From Lentisphaerota bacterium (GTDB lineage Bacteria > Verrucomicrobiota > Kiritimatiellia > JAAZAB01): DNA of 36,440 nucleotides. The notes below the pieces were generated by a model. The model was given only the letters and a program-made list of their open reading frames with translations. It made no database searches and was not told the DNA's origin. Location of the stretch: contig JACPGM010000114.1 in assembly GCA_016188985.1 (NCBI GenBank), positions 1-36,440 on the forward strand, written 5' to 3'. Of the stretch, positions 15,812-24,168 are shown piece by piece. The position numbers were made by a program, and so were the translations under genes. Within the stretch, counting starts at the first letter, position 1. Each line of letters opens with the position of its first letter.

Positions 15812-17239
15812 CTACCAATCGAAATGGCGATCGGGAAGGGGATCGGCCGCGCCGGCCAGACGCTCGCGCAGCCGGTGCTCAAGCTCGTGGCGCTGGGCGG
15901 AATAACCCGGGTCGGCCCAGCGGTTCTCGAATTCGCCGGGATCATTCCGTAAATCATATAGCTCGCCATAGGAACAGTTCGGATAATGAATCAGCTTCCA
16001 ATCCTTTGTCCGCAGGCCGTATTGGGTGACGCTTTGGGGATCCACTCCGCGCAGTTTCAAATCGGGCGCCTGGCGCTCCTGGATCAGCACGCTTTCTTTG
16101 CCAACGGCGCCGGCTTCCTGGCGGATAATGGGCAAGAGCGTCGCGCCCTGCATGCCTGCGGGCGGCGGCAGCCCGCAAAGATCAATTATGGTGGGCATGA
16201 TGTCAACTTGTTCCACCAGCGCCGCGCTCGCATTGCCCGGGGCGGTTACGGCCGGCGCCCGCCAGATCAGGGGAACATTGATAACCTGGTCGAAGAGGAA
16301 AGGACCGTGCTGCCACTGGTAATGGTCGCCGAGCGCGAGACCATGATCGGTCGTGAAAACCACAATCGTATTTTCCCAGACCTCCGCTTCTTTCAGCGCG
16401 GCCACCAGCCGCCCGAACTGCTTATCAATGAAGCCGGCCTGGTCGTAATAGGCAGCCGTGGTTCGGCGAATGGCAGCTTCATCCGGCTGCAGGCCTTTGG
16501 CAACATAGCCCTCGTAGCATTGCCGGTAAAAGGGCGGCCGGGTTGCCAAGTCGCTTTCGCGCAGCTCCGGCACGGGCATGTCGCTGGGCGCATATAACCC
16601 GCAGAAAGGTAGCGGCGGATGACAGGGTGGAATCAGTTCGTGGTAGGAGCAGCAACAGAAAAAAGGCTGCTGAGCACGGGTGTGCCGCTGAATAAACTCA
16701 ATGGCCTTATCGGTGATCCACTGAAGCTCGTGGGCTTCTTCGGGCAAGGGCTCTCGCCGGCGGGCTTGCTGAGAGAGTTCCGGAAAATGGCGGTCAATGA
16801 AATCCAGGTATTCCTGGCCCTGGTAATTTTCGCTGAGATGCACTTCCTCGAAGCCATAGTAGGGTTCTTGGCCGCTGATGACCGGCGCGATTTGTTGGGA
16901 ATAGGCCTGTTGCGGCTCGAAATGCAGTTTGCCCGCCGCCCCCGTGGCATAGCCGTTGCGCCGCAGAACTTCCGCCAGGGTGAGCTCGCTCTTGCGCAGG
17001 GCGACGCCGTTGGCCCAGACGCCGTGAATGTGCGGGTAGCGCCCGGTAAAGATCGAAGCGCGCGTCGGCATGCAAACCGAATGGCTTGCGAAGGCTTGCC
17101 GGAAAAGCACACCTTGAGCGGCGAAGGCATCAATGTTGGGCGTGCGCAGGATGCGGTTGCCGTAGCATCCCAGGGCATCGGCCCTCTGGCCGTCGGTGAT
17201 AAAGAGCACAACATTTTTCTTATGCGCCATCTTGAACAT
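15812..17239 (-). CDS. Sulfatase with CMPTR-type formylglycine motif
   Basis: This 475-residue type I sulfatase has NVVLFITDGQRADALG (metal ligands), the FGly motif SVCMPTRASIFTGRYPH (C56; Thr instead of the usual Ser in C-x-P-S-R), GAAGKLHF, FTTDHGLALGDH and ELYDLRNDPGEFEN. ATG 17239 has AAGGA 9 bases upstream; an in-frame ATG at 17230 is the alternative. No signal peptide is evident, so cytoplasmic action is likely. An unusual FFCCCSYHELIPP stretch (about 197) contains three consecutive cysteines. The Thr substitution keeps the essential Cys, Pro and Arg, so maturation remains plausible. The substrate is unknown. Confidence 0.9.
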   Translation of the reverse strand: MFKMAHKKNVVLFITDGQRADALGCYGNRILRTPNIDAFAAQGVLFRQAFASHSVCMPTRASIFTGRYPHIHGVWANGVALRKSELTLAEVLRRNGYATGAAGKLHFEPQQAYSQQIAPVISGQEPYYGFEEVHLSENYQGQEYLDFIDRHFPELSQQARRREPLPEEAHELQWITDKAIEFIQRHTRAQQPFFCCCSYHELIPPCHPPLPFCGLYAPSDMPVPELRESDLATRPPFYRQCYEGYVAKGLQPDEAAIRRTTAAYYDQAGFIDKQFGRLVAALKEAEVWENTIVVFTTDHGLALGDHYQWQHGPFLFDQVINVPLIWRAPAVTAPGNASAALVEQVDIMPTIIDLCGLPPPAGMQGATLLPIIRQEAGAVGKESVLIQERQAPDLKLRGVDPQSVTQYGLRTKDWKLIHYPNCSYGELYDLRNDPGEFENRWADPGYSAQRHELEHRLRERLAGAADPLPDRHFDW

Positions 17240-17357
17240 TTGTTGAGTTCCTTGGTCGCCACTTGGTCAGGCCTTGGCCGTGCTCGGGCAGGCGTGAAAG
17301 CCTCTTAAGGCTGTACGTGTGCTAACCAACTCGTCGCAGCGTGCCTGCGCTAATTCT

Positions 17358-17424
17358 TTGCTGTAGGCCTTCATAGTATGAAGGCATCCATCAAACGCCG
17401 CCATATTATGGCAGCCTACAGCAA
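17358..17424. repeat. Nested palindrome able to fold as a three-way junction
   Basis: The outer stem TTGCTGTAGGC (17358-17368) pairs perfectly with GCCTACAGCAA (17414-17424). Inside are two small hairpins, CCTTCAT-AGT-ATGAAGG (17368-17384) and GCCAT-ATT-ATGGC (near 17400-17412). The layout could equally be a structured RNA or a transposable palindrome. Confidence 0.7.
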
Positions 17425-17565
17425 TGAACGCTGGCCTAAGCTGCCTGTGGCCGTGGATTTCAACCACTTTTTTCCAGAAAGAACAAAAATACCTAAGCAC
17501 ATTATCTTGGGCAGCGGCAATAAGAAAATACCGGCGGGGTAAGTCTCAGTCTTAAGGTGGTAAAA

Positions 17566-17806
17566 GGTAGGGCGCGTTCGTCCAGCCTTCGTAGCCAGTA
17601 GGCTTACTATGGCGGAGTAGGCCCGAACGCGCCGTTCATGGTGAATCGTTCACGATGAACCGCGGACGGTTGTCGCGCCGTAGCGGCGCTTTACCGGGTC
17701 TCGAAGGCGGACGGTCCCGCCGAGGCGGGATTCCGCCTTATGCGGATCCGCCTATGGCGGAAAACTCGGCGCTTGCCCCGCCCTGTGGCGGGGAGCCGTC
17801 CCTACC
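17566..17806. repeat. Family B element, 241 bp, ends GGTAGGG...CCCTACC
   Basis: Terminal inverted heptamers GGTAGGG (17566) and CCCTACC (to 17806) bound a palindrome-rich core, with CCGCCGAGGCGG and CCCCGCCCTGTGGCGGGG hairpins. It shares CAGCCTTCGTAGCCAG, GGCGGAGTAGGCCCGAA and GAGCCGTCCCTACC, closely or exactly, with the insertion in moaA (5697-5825). Confidence 0.75.
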
Positions 17807-18019
17807 AACACGTGACCATAATAATTGACCTATTGCCGGCAGGGAACTTTAAGGGTGAGGGGTGGTGGAACGCGGTTCGACGCCGTGGAGTCGCATGTTT
17901 TTTTACCTTGTGCGCTCTCTGCTATTCTCCTATCGTTCTGGGCATTGCCACGTCGGCGCCGCGGTTGGCAAAGGGTTCAACCAGTCGCCATTCAACAATC
18001 AGCATTCGGCAATGAGATT

Positions 18020-19321
18020 ATGACCGACAACGCCAAACTGATCGTAGACGGTAAAGAACGCTCATTCGGAATCGTCCAGGGGACCAAGGGCGAGCGGGCC
18101 ATTGACCTGGCCGGACTGCGCGAGGGCGGCGGGCTCCTTACGCTGGACGAGGGCCTGGGCAATACCGCCAGTTGCCTGAGCCGGATTACCTACATTAACG
18201 GCGAGAAGGGCGTACTGCTTTACCGGGGCTACCCGATCGAGGAATTGGCCGGAAAATCGTCTTTCGTGGAAACGGCTTATCTCTTGATTCACGGCGAGTT
18301 GCCGACCCGTTCCGAGCTTTCCGTTTTTTCCAATCGGCTGAATGACTCATCGTTGATCCACGAAGACATGCGCCATTTCTTCGTGGCTTTCCCGAAATAC
18401 GCGCATCCCATGGGCATTTTGGCCACGATGGTGGCCTCGCTCTCCACGTTTTATCCCGTGCCCGATCATTTGGATCCCGAAGCCGAAGAACAGTTCATGG
18501 CCAACCTGATCTCGCAGGTGCGTACCATTGCGGCCTTTTCCTATAAGAAATCCATTGGCGAGCCCACGGTCTATCCTTCCATCAAGCTGCGCTACGTGGA
18601 GAATTTTCTTAATATGATGTTTTCCTCGCCGGTCAAGGATTACCGCCAGGACCCGGATATCGTGCGGGCGGTGGAGTTGTTCCTGATCCTGCACGCCGAT
18701 CACGAGCAGAACTGCAGCACCTCCACCGTGCGCCTGGTCGGCTCAAGCATGGCCAATATCTATTCGGTGATCTCGGCGGGGATTTCCGCCCTCTGGGGCC
18801 CGCGCCACGGCGGCGCCAACCAGGAAGTCATCCAGATGCTGGAGCATATCCTGGCCACAGGCACCGACCCTAAAACTTTTATTGACCGCGCCAAGAGCCG
18901 CAACGCCCGCGAACGGCTGATGGGTTTCGGCCACCGGGTCTATAAGAGTTTTGACCCGCGCGCCCGGATTCTCAAGCAGGCCTATCACCAACTGCTCAAA
19001 AAGCTGAAAACGGCCGACCCGCTCTTTGAGATCGCCATGCAGATCGAGGAGCTGGCGCTCAAGGACGCTTACTTTATTGAGCGTAACCTCTATCCCAACG
19101 TGGACTTTTATTCCGGATTGATCCTGAAAGCTGTGGGTATTCCGGCCGACATGTTCACCGTGCTTTTCGCCATTGGGCGCGTGCCCGGCTGGCTGGCCCA
19201 TTGGCGCGAAATGGTGCATGCCAAGGAGTTCCGCATCGCGCGTCCGCGCCAGATTTACATCGGCCCCTCCGAACGCCACTACGAGCCGATCAACAGCCGG
19301 GGTCTTAAGAAGTGTCCCTGA
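18020..19321 (+). CDS. gltA: Citrate synthase (type II, GltA-like)
   Basis: It condenses oxaloacetate and acetyl-CoA to citrate, the entry step of the TCA cycle. Catalytic residues are in LHADHEQNCSTSTVR (His), GFGHRVYK (His) and NVDFYSG (Asp). From ATG 18020 the protein is 433 residues, matching bacterial type II enzymes (about 427 in E. coli), with the usual N-terminal beta-domain (KLIVDGKERSF). The frame is open upstream to 17825, but that part is spacer-like. The ribosome site is weak. Acetyl-CoA synthetase lies 2.5 kb away, so acetate use may be linked, though not in one operon. The stop overlaps the start of a small doubtful ORF. Confidence 0.95.
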   Translation: MTDNAKLIVDGKERSFGIVQGTKGERAIDLAGLREGGGLLTLDEGLGNTASCLSRITYINGEKGVLLYRGYPIEELAGKSSFVETAYLLIHGELPTRSELSVFSNRLNDSSLIHEDMRHFFVAFPKYAHPMGILATMVASLSTFYPVPDHLDPEAEEQFMANLISQVRTIAAFSYKKSIGEPTVYPSIKLRYVENFLNMMFSSPVKDYRQDPDIVRAVELFLILHADHEQNCSTSTVRLVGSSMANIYSVISAGISALWGPRHGGANQEVIQMLEHILATGTDPKTFIDRAKSRNARERLMGFGHRVYKSFDPRARILKQAYHQLLKKLKTADPLFEIAMQIEELALKDAYFIERNLYPNVDFYSGLILKAVGIPADMFTVLFAIGRVPGWLAHWREMVHAKEFRIARPRQIYIGPSERHYEPINSRGLKKCP

Positions 19322-19524
19322 AAATGCCGTGGCTTGCTTACATTTCAAAAGATGAAATCGAGCTCATGGAAATAGCATTAAGGCGAAGCAATGAACATCG
19401 GAAATTATTTCCAAGAAAATATAGTGACCAAGAAATTTACAGGGATTTTGAAGTTGAAGTTGACAATATTTTAAAAAGGAATGCTCAAAGGACGAAAGCG
19501 GGAGCAGGCCCGGGGCAGCCGTAA
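19312..19524 (+). CDS. Small hypothetical ORF downstream of gltA
   Basis: The frame encodes about 70 residues from GTG 19312 (overlapping the gltA stop) or 66 from ATG 19324. The central part is charged and helix-prone (KDEIELMEIALRRSNEH, YRDFEVEVDNILKRN). The DNA of 19340-19490 is clearly richer in A/T than neighbouring genes, suggesting different origin. The last residues (KAGAGPGQP) look like read-through into GC-rich spacer. No family is recognised. It may be a fragment of a transferred gene or a chance ORF. Confidence 0.35.
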   Translation: MSLKMPWLAYISKDEIELMEIALRRSNEHRKLFPRKYSDQEIYRDFEVEVDNILKRNAQRTKAGAGPGQP

Positions 19525-19769
19525 CAGTTTACCCCATTCCGGTGCGTCGGATCATTTTAGGTAGGCGGGCAAATGGTTAAGAGGTATTTGCGGACGGGTT
19601 GCGAAAGAGAGACTGCTTCCAGCAAGAATAGGCTCAGGTCTAAGACGCGTCCCTGATTATGTTGCTACAGGTATGATGGAAATGGGCATGTCAGGGAACT
19701 CATTGGAACTGTGTCCACCGTAGGCGGATCCGCTGGTGGCGGAAACGGTGAACTTGGAACCGTTGGACC

Positions 19770-20831
19770 ATGAAGAGAGATCGCCGATCCGCCTCGGAGG
19801 CCGAACCGTACGACGTGCAGGCGCACCACCTGGCGTGCGCGGTCTGTGTCCGCGGCGGATGCAAGTCGCCGCCCTGCGGGCGCGCCACGGCCCGCGCCTT
19901 GCTTGACGCGCTGTGGGCCTATCCGCACGTGCCGCTCCGGATCAAGGCGGATCTGGATGTGGCTCGGGCGCACTTTTTCGACGTGTATGCGCGACGCGGC
20001 GACCGGCCTTTGCCGTCCGACTTTCAAGCGCGTCACGACGCCTATGGCCAACGGCGCAAGGATTTGGAAGTGTGCCGCTTGCTGGGAATCTATCCCAACA
20101 CCGTCATCCCGGCCTTTCATGCTTACCGGACGTTGTTGACCCGGCAGCCCACGCTCGACGGCCTATGTTGGGGCTTGACCGCGGACCCGGCGGTGTGGCC
20201 CGAGTGTCCCCGCGCCCGCCAAGGCTATTACGAGAAGATCGCTTCCGTGCCTTTTCCGAAACTGAAGGAACAGACGGCGCGGGGCGAGGCCCTGGCCGGC
20301 GAAGGATTTTGGGCGCTTTTCCGGCCGCGGACCCGGGCCGCGATGCGCGCCGCCAAACGGGCCTCGGTGGCGCGCATCGCGCGCGCGGAGCGGCTCTACA
20401 TTCGCCCCAACCACGCGCTGTGTATTATATGCACGCGCCGAGAAACGGAGCCCTTGATCGAGGACAACCTGGTGGAATTGCGGCGGCGCATGGAGACGGA
20501 GCCGGACATTCTCGTGACATTGACCGAAGGCTGTTGCATGGTCTGCGACCCGTGCAATGTCTATCATCCGGGCGAACATCTCTGCTACGCCGCGCACCCG
20601 AAGAACGTGTTGCGCGATCTGCGCATGTTGGAGATGTTGGGCTTGAAGCCTGGCGCGACACTGCCCGCACGCGAGCTGTACCGGCTGATTTTTGCGCGTA
20701 TTCACAGCCTTAAGTCGGTCTGCGGTTGGGGCGATGGCACGGACTACGCGCCCCTATGGGCGCCGTGCGGCAGGTGGCGGGGAACGGCCCTCGCGGACGC
20801 CCAGGCCGAAGGATTTCCGAAACGACGATGA
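19770..20831 (+). CDS. Cys-rich protein with two DUF1284-like modules
   Basis: This 353-residue cytoplasmic protein has two cysteine clusters. Near the N-terminus is VQAHHLACAVCVRGGCKSPPCG (C23, C26, C31, C36; longer stretch than a minimal motif). The C-terminal cluster is IRPNHALCIICTRR, a helical LIEDNLVELRRRM, then GCCMVCDPCNVYHPGEHLC. The pattern R-P-x-H-x-L-C, helix, D/E-x-C-x-x-C, C resembles DUF1284, a small cysteine-rich domain that may bind an Fe-S cluster. The N-terminal HHLACAVC followed by a helix and PLRIKADLDV looks like a second, diverged copy. A helical linker (KDLEVCRLLGIYPNT) joins them. The function is unknown. The gene converges on the UroD-like gene with 36 bases between. 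Confidence 0.65.
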   Translation: MKRDRRSASEAEPYDVQAHHLACAVCVRGGCKSPPCGRATARALLDALWAYPHVPLRIKADLDVARAHFFDVYARRGDRPLPSDFQARHDAYGQRRKDLEVCRLLGIYPNTVIPAFHAYRTLLTRQPTLDGLCWGLTADPAVWPECPRARQGYYEKIASVPFPKLKEQTARGEALAGEGFWALFRPRTRAAMRAAKRASVARIARAERLYIRPNHALCIICTRRETEPLIEDNLVELRRRMETEPDILVTLTEGCCMVCDPCNVYHPGEHLCYAAHPKNVLRDLRMLEMLGLKPGATLPARELYRLIFARIHSLKSVCGWGDGTDYAPLWAPCGRWRGTALADAQAEGFPKRR

Positions 20832-20867
20832 GAAGCCGCAAAAGGGCCGCTCGATTGTGCTGGTGGC

Positions 20868-22001
20868 CTATCCCGCGTGCACAATTTCGACCATCTTTTC
20901 GTAATTGGCCAGGGCCAGGGGCGGCAGCAGCCGGCCGTAAGGACAGGCCGAGGGCATCAGGACAAAACCGCGGCCCGGCCCGGTCGTGCCTTCGCGGATG
21001 GCTTTAACAATCTTCTTCTCAAACTGCGGTGTCGGCAGATTTTCGATGTCGCTGGCTTCCAGGTTGCCGAAGAGCGTCATCTGCCGGCCAACTTTTTCCC
21101 GGACGTAAGCCAATTCCACATCGCCCTGTGGCGGCGGCTCGATCGGATCGAGGGCCAGGCAGCCCGTGGCGGCAATATGTTCCAAAACGTCTTTCAATCT
21201 CCCATGCGAGTGGATGCGCGCAAACCCGCCGTATTTCTGAATGCTGTCCACGAGGGGCTGGTCATACGGCACCACGTATTCCTTGAAAAGACTTGGCGAC
21301 AGATACGGGGGTGAAGCATGTTCCGGCCCAACGATGCGCCACAGCCGGCCGGGCAGAGCGCGGGCAATAATTTCTGTCTGCCAGAGCATAACCCGGGCAA
21401 AGCGCTCCAACAGGCGATGGAACAGCGCCGGCTCGGTCAGAGCCACAACCGTGAACTGCCCCATGTCAAACATTGAAGCGGCGCGGCACAGCGGGTCGCC
21501 GGTGTCAATCATGGCGATGCCGGCATCGCCAAGGTTTTTTTCGACCTCCCGGATCGTAGCAACGTTTGGCGTCCCGCCCAGCGCGTCTTCCGGCAGCTCC
21601 AGCCAGGCTCTGAGATCATCCCGGTCTTTGAGCAAATGCTCTATCGTCCAGACCGTGTTGACGTCCCGATCCCGGCGGGTGCGGCTCACGAACGTTCGCC
21701 GGGGCGTCTGGTAGGTTGTGGTGCTGAACTGGCTGCCTTGGTTATCCTCGGTAATTTCGGTCTTGCGCAAGTTGTTTAACGGACTCTGCGGCGGATCAAT
21801 GAACGCTACGTGGCGGCGAACGATGCGGTCCGTTTCAGCTCGCGCCAGCTCGATCAGCGGATGCCAGGAGGGGTCGGAATAAATGTTGAAGGGATCGGTG
21901 TCCTGTGTGTCCTGGGAACCGTCAATTTCGTAGAAACTGACCGGCGGGCGGTCTACCGGCTCTCCGCGCAGGGAAGCCATAAGTCGTTCGCGGCGAGTCA
22001 T
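20868..22001 (-). CDS. Uroporphyrinogen decarboxylase (UroD/MtaA)-fold protein
   Basis: The protein opens with MTRRERLMASLRGEPVDRPPVSF, a hallmark of the UroD-like superfamily, and ends with a TIM-barrel C-terminus (GFVLMPSACPYGRLLPPLALANYEKMVEI). An IHSHGRLKDVL segment (about 272) gives histidines that could bind metal, as in corrinoid methyltransferases. True HemE signatures are not evident, so a methyltransferase-like role is more likely than heme synthesis. ATG 22001 is preferred: AAGGA lies 7 bases upstream. ATG 22019 is an in-frame alternative. Length is 377 residues. It is the last gene of the minus-strand glycan cluster, separated from the sulfatase by about 700 bases of repeats. UroD-like genes are common in PVC carbohydrate loci; the reaction is unknown. 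Confidence 0.8.
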   Translation of the reverse strand: MTRRERLMASLRGEPVDRPPVSFYEIDGSQDTQDTDPFNIYSDPSWHPLIELARAETDRIVRRHVAFIDPPQSPLNNLRKTEITEDNQGSQFSTTTYQTPRRTFVSRTRRDRDVNTVWTIEHLLKDRDDLRAWLELPEDALGGTPNVATIREVEKNLGDAGIAMIDTGDPLCRAASMFDMGQFTVVALTEPALFHRLLERFARVMLWQTEIIARALPGRLWRIVGPEHASPPYLSPSLFKEYVVPYDQPLVDSIQKYGGFARIHSHGRLKDVLEHIAATGCLALDPIEPPPQGDVELAYVREKVGRQMTLFGNLEASDIENLPTPQFEKKIVKAIREGTTGPGRGFVLMPSACPYGRLLPPLALANYEKMVEIVHAG

Positions 22002-22074
22002 GGGCCCTTCCTTTGTCATAATTATAAGCTCTTTATTCCAACCCGCGCTCAAGAAGGAAGAGCGGGGTCCAACA

Positions 22075-22348
22075 AATAAGGGTCATATCTTCACAAATCA
22101 CAAATAGTTCTTGACGGGAGGATGGATTTGGTTGTAAAGATGCCGGCATGAGCAGGGGGCATTGGGGTCAAACCAAAGTTTAACAGTTAACGGCTTCATG
22201 CCGGACGAATCTCCGAGATCTGCCCTTCCAAAGCTTCCTCGACGATCGGGGACGCGTCTCAACTCATCGGATTCGGGTCAAGTCTCAAGAAGCCGTTGAA
22301 AAACTCGTTCAGGAATAAGGGTCATATCTTCAGAAGCCGTTGAAAAAC
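22075..22348. repeat. 19-bp and 15-bp direct repeats
   Basis: AATAAGGGTCATATCTTCA occurs exactly at 22075-22093 and 22314-22332. AAGCCGTTGAAAAAC occurs exactly at 22290-22304 and 22334-22348. The first pair brackets a block with GGGGTCAAACCAAAG and GGGTCAAGTCTCAA motifs that also flank the transposase remnant at 25338-25469. Confidence 0.8.
22164..22190. repeat. REP-transposon end motif, copy 1
   Basis: GGGGTCAAACCAAAG is followed by TT and TAACAGTTAA. The copy at 25478-25504 matches at 25 of 27 positions. The motif lies next to a transposase remnant there, so it is probably the end of that element type. Confidence 0.7.
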
Positions 22349-22643
22349 ACGATGAAGAGCGGCCATGACAGAGCATGGCCCTCCAAAATGCGCGAAAAGG
22401 ACTGTTTTTTTAGATGGAGGGACGCGCTCCGTCGCGTCCGAAATGGTTTTTCAACAGCCTCTACACAATACACGGAACGAACACCATAGAACCAGATATC
22501 GGGGACGTATCTTCAGGACATGTTGCTCGAAAGCTCATCGGCGAGTTTATTGTGCCGGGACAGTGCGCATCCGATTCAATGCAAACGGATGACAAGTATT
22601 TCCCGGAAAAGAGACGATTAAGCGAAGCCTGGTTCTCCACGCG

Positions 22644-22680
22644 CCACGAGTGGAGGGACGACCTCCGTGTCGTCCGCTGG
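22644..22680. repeat. Palindromic block CCACGAGTGGAGGG, copy 1
   Basis: CCACGAGTGGAGGGACGACC and the following TCCGTGTCGTCC recur with small changes at about 27705-27746. They sit in a spacer rather than a gene. Confidence 0.65.
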
Positions 22681-22717
22681 GCTTTGCGAAGAAATCTATT
22701 GAACAGGTCCCTGTAAT

Positions 22718-24142
22718 CTAGGGCTTGAGGCCCTGTTCGAGCTGGCGGCGGGTCCAGCCGTTGAGCAGTGGGTCTTCGATGGTTTCCATCCACTTCACCA
22801 GGCGGCCGCGCAAGCGCTGTAATTCAGCGCGGCACTCCGGTTGCAGCGCGAGGTTGGTCAATTCCCCGGGATCCGCAGCCAGATCGTATAATTCGTCCTC
22901 TGCTACGGCGTTCCACACGTATTTCCAGCGCCGATCGCGAACCATCCGCTGGGAATAGAGCCCGAACTGGGAACCCTGCGCCATCGCAAAAATGTCGGTG
23001 CGCGGATCCTTCGCGGTACCCGCGGCGGACGGCAGAAGATCGCGGCCGCTGAAAGTTGCCGGCGGACGAATACCCGCCGCGCGGCAAAAGGTTGTGGCCA
23101 GATCAATCGCATTGGTCACGAAGTCCGCGCAGGTTCTGCCGGCTGGCACTACACCGGGCAGGCGCATGATCAGCGGCACGCGCACAACATCATCATAGAG
23201 AACAAAATGCTTGTCCAGCATTCCGTGGCCGCCACAGAGATCGCCATGGTCGGTCGTGTAGACAACCAGGGTGTCCTGTTCAAGGTTGAGCCGATGGAGC
23301 GCAGCCAGCAGACGGCCGACCTGGGCATCGAGCAAGGAGATCACCGCCAGGTAACGGGCGACGACGGGCGCCCAATCGTTCCATTTCCAGCCGGCGATGC
23401 CCCAGGTACGCCTCTGTTGCCCCTGGATAAACGGCTTGCCCTCCAGCGTGTCGGCGAAACTCGGCCAGGGCGGGACGTTTTTAGGCGGATACAAGGCGGC
23501 GAATTCCGGCGGCGGCTGGCAGGGCAGATGTGGTTCCGAGGGATCCCAGCGGATGAAAAATGGGCGCTTTTTACCGGCACAGTCGTCCAACAATCGGTCA
23601 ACCTCGCCGGCGCCCCAAGCCAGGCGCGAGGTTGCCGCCGTGGCGGCGTTATCCACGGCGCCGAACCAGCGCGACAAGTCGTTGCCGCGGTAAACCGGCA
23701 TTGGACAGGGCGGAACGCCCCTTGCTTTGCGCCATTGGTCATAGGCGTTTTCCGGGATGTAGACATCGGCGCCATTCTTATCGGGAGTCGCGGCGGTTTC
23801 GTTGTGGAATTTCCCGATATGGGCTACAAAATAGCCGGCCGCATGGAGCAAGGACGGCAGGAGCGGCAGGTCGGCCTGGGCCGGCCGGTAGATCTCGGCG
23901 CCCGGTATGCTCATACAGCCGTGCCGGGTGGGCCAACAGCCGGTTACGAGCGACGCTCTTTCCGGCGAGCAGATCGGCGTGGGACAGAAGGCCTGGGTGA
24001 AATTTACGCCCTCAGCGGCCAGCCGGTCGAGATTCGGCGTGCGCACCAGTGGATGGCCGTTGACACCCAGCGCATCGAAGCGGTGCTGATCGGAGTGGAT
24101 CAGCAAGATATTGCATGGCTGCCGTTCAGGCCGTTTCGTCAT
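22718..24142 (-). CDS. Sulfatase with CSPER-type formylglycine motif
   Basis: This type I sulfatase has NILLIHSDQHRFDALG (metal ligands), the FGly motif PICSPERASLVTG (C58; Glu at the usual Ser position), HIGKFHNE, YTTDHGDLCGGHG and ELYDLAADPGELTNLA. ATG 24142 gives 474 residues and a typical N-terminus. The frame also has a GTG at 24172 whose GTGA overlaps the upstream gene's TGA, suggesting translational coupling and a 10-residue longer protein. Neither start has a good ribosome site. No signal peptide is seen. It directly follows the GH99-like gene, so both probably act on the same sulfated glycan. The Ser-to-Glu change keeps the Cys, Pro and Arg core. Confidence 0.9.
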   Translation of the reverse strand: MTKRPERQPCNILLIHSDQHRFDALGVNGHPLVRTPNLDRLAAEGVNFTQAFCPTPICSPERASLVTGCWPTRHGCMSIPGAEIYRPAQADLPLLPSLLHAAGYFVAHIGKFHNETAATPDKNGADVYIPENAYDQWRKARGVPPCPMPVYRGNDLSRWFGAVDNAATAATSRLAWGAGEVDRLLDDCAGKKRPFFIRWDPSEPHLPCQPPPEFAALYPPKNVPPWPSFADTLEGKPFIQGQQRRTWGIAGWKWNDWAPVVARYLAVISLLDAQVGRLLAALHRLNLEQDTLVVYTTDHGDLCGGHGMLDKHFVLYDDVVRVPLIMRLPGVVPAGRTCADFVTNAIDLATTFCRAAGIRPPATFSGRDLLPSAAGTAKDPRTDIFAMAQGSQFGLYSQRMVRDRRWKYVWNAVAEDELYDLAADPGELTNLALQPECRAELQRLRGRLVKWMETIEDPLLNGWTRRQLEQGLKP

Positions 24143-24168
24143 CGCTGGAATACTGCCGGGATGCTGGC

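Larger units (their letters stand above)
17240..18019. other. 780-base divergent spacer (sulfatase / gltA) rich in structured repeats
   Basis: The spacer separates a minus-strand sulfatase from plus-strand gltA and must hold both promoters. Two structured elements fill much of it (17358-17424 and 17566-17806). The rest has no supported gene. The citrate-synthase frame stays open upstream of 18020, but that part is not conserved-looking. Confidence 0.6.
22002..22717. other. Repeat-filled spacer between the UroD-like gene and a sulfatase
   Basis: No gene is supported here. The stretch contains an exact 19-bp direct repeat (22075-22093 and 22314-22332), AAGCCGTTGAAAAAC at 22290 and 22334 with an inverted relative near 22445, a transposon-end motif at 22164-22190 and a palindromic block at 22644-22680. 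The 100-codon frame at 22414-22716 runs across these repeats and is not considered real. Confidence 0.65.

Noticed and set aside
17825-18019. N-terminal extension of citrate synthase
   Set aside because: Family members start near the ATG at 18020; the extension is spacer sequence without conservation.
22414-22716. 100-codon frame between the UroD-like gene and a sulfatase
   Set aside because: It is made of repeat sequence (translations such as EGRAPSRP and EWRDDLRVVR) and has no homologue I recognise.
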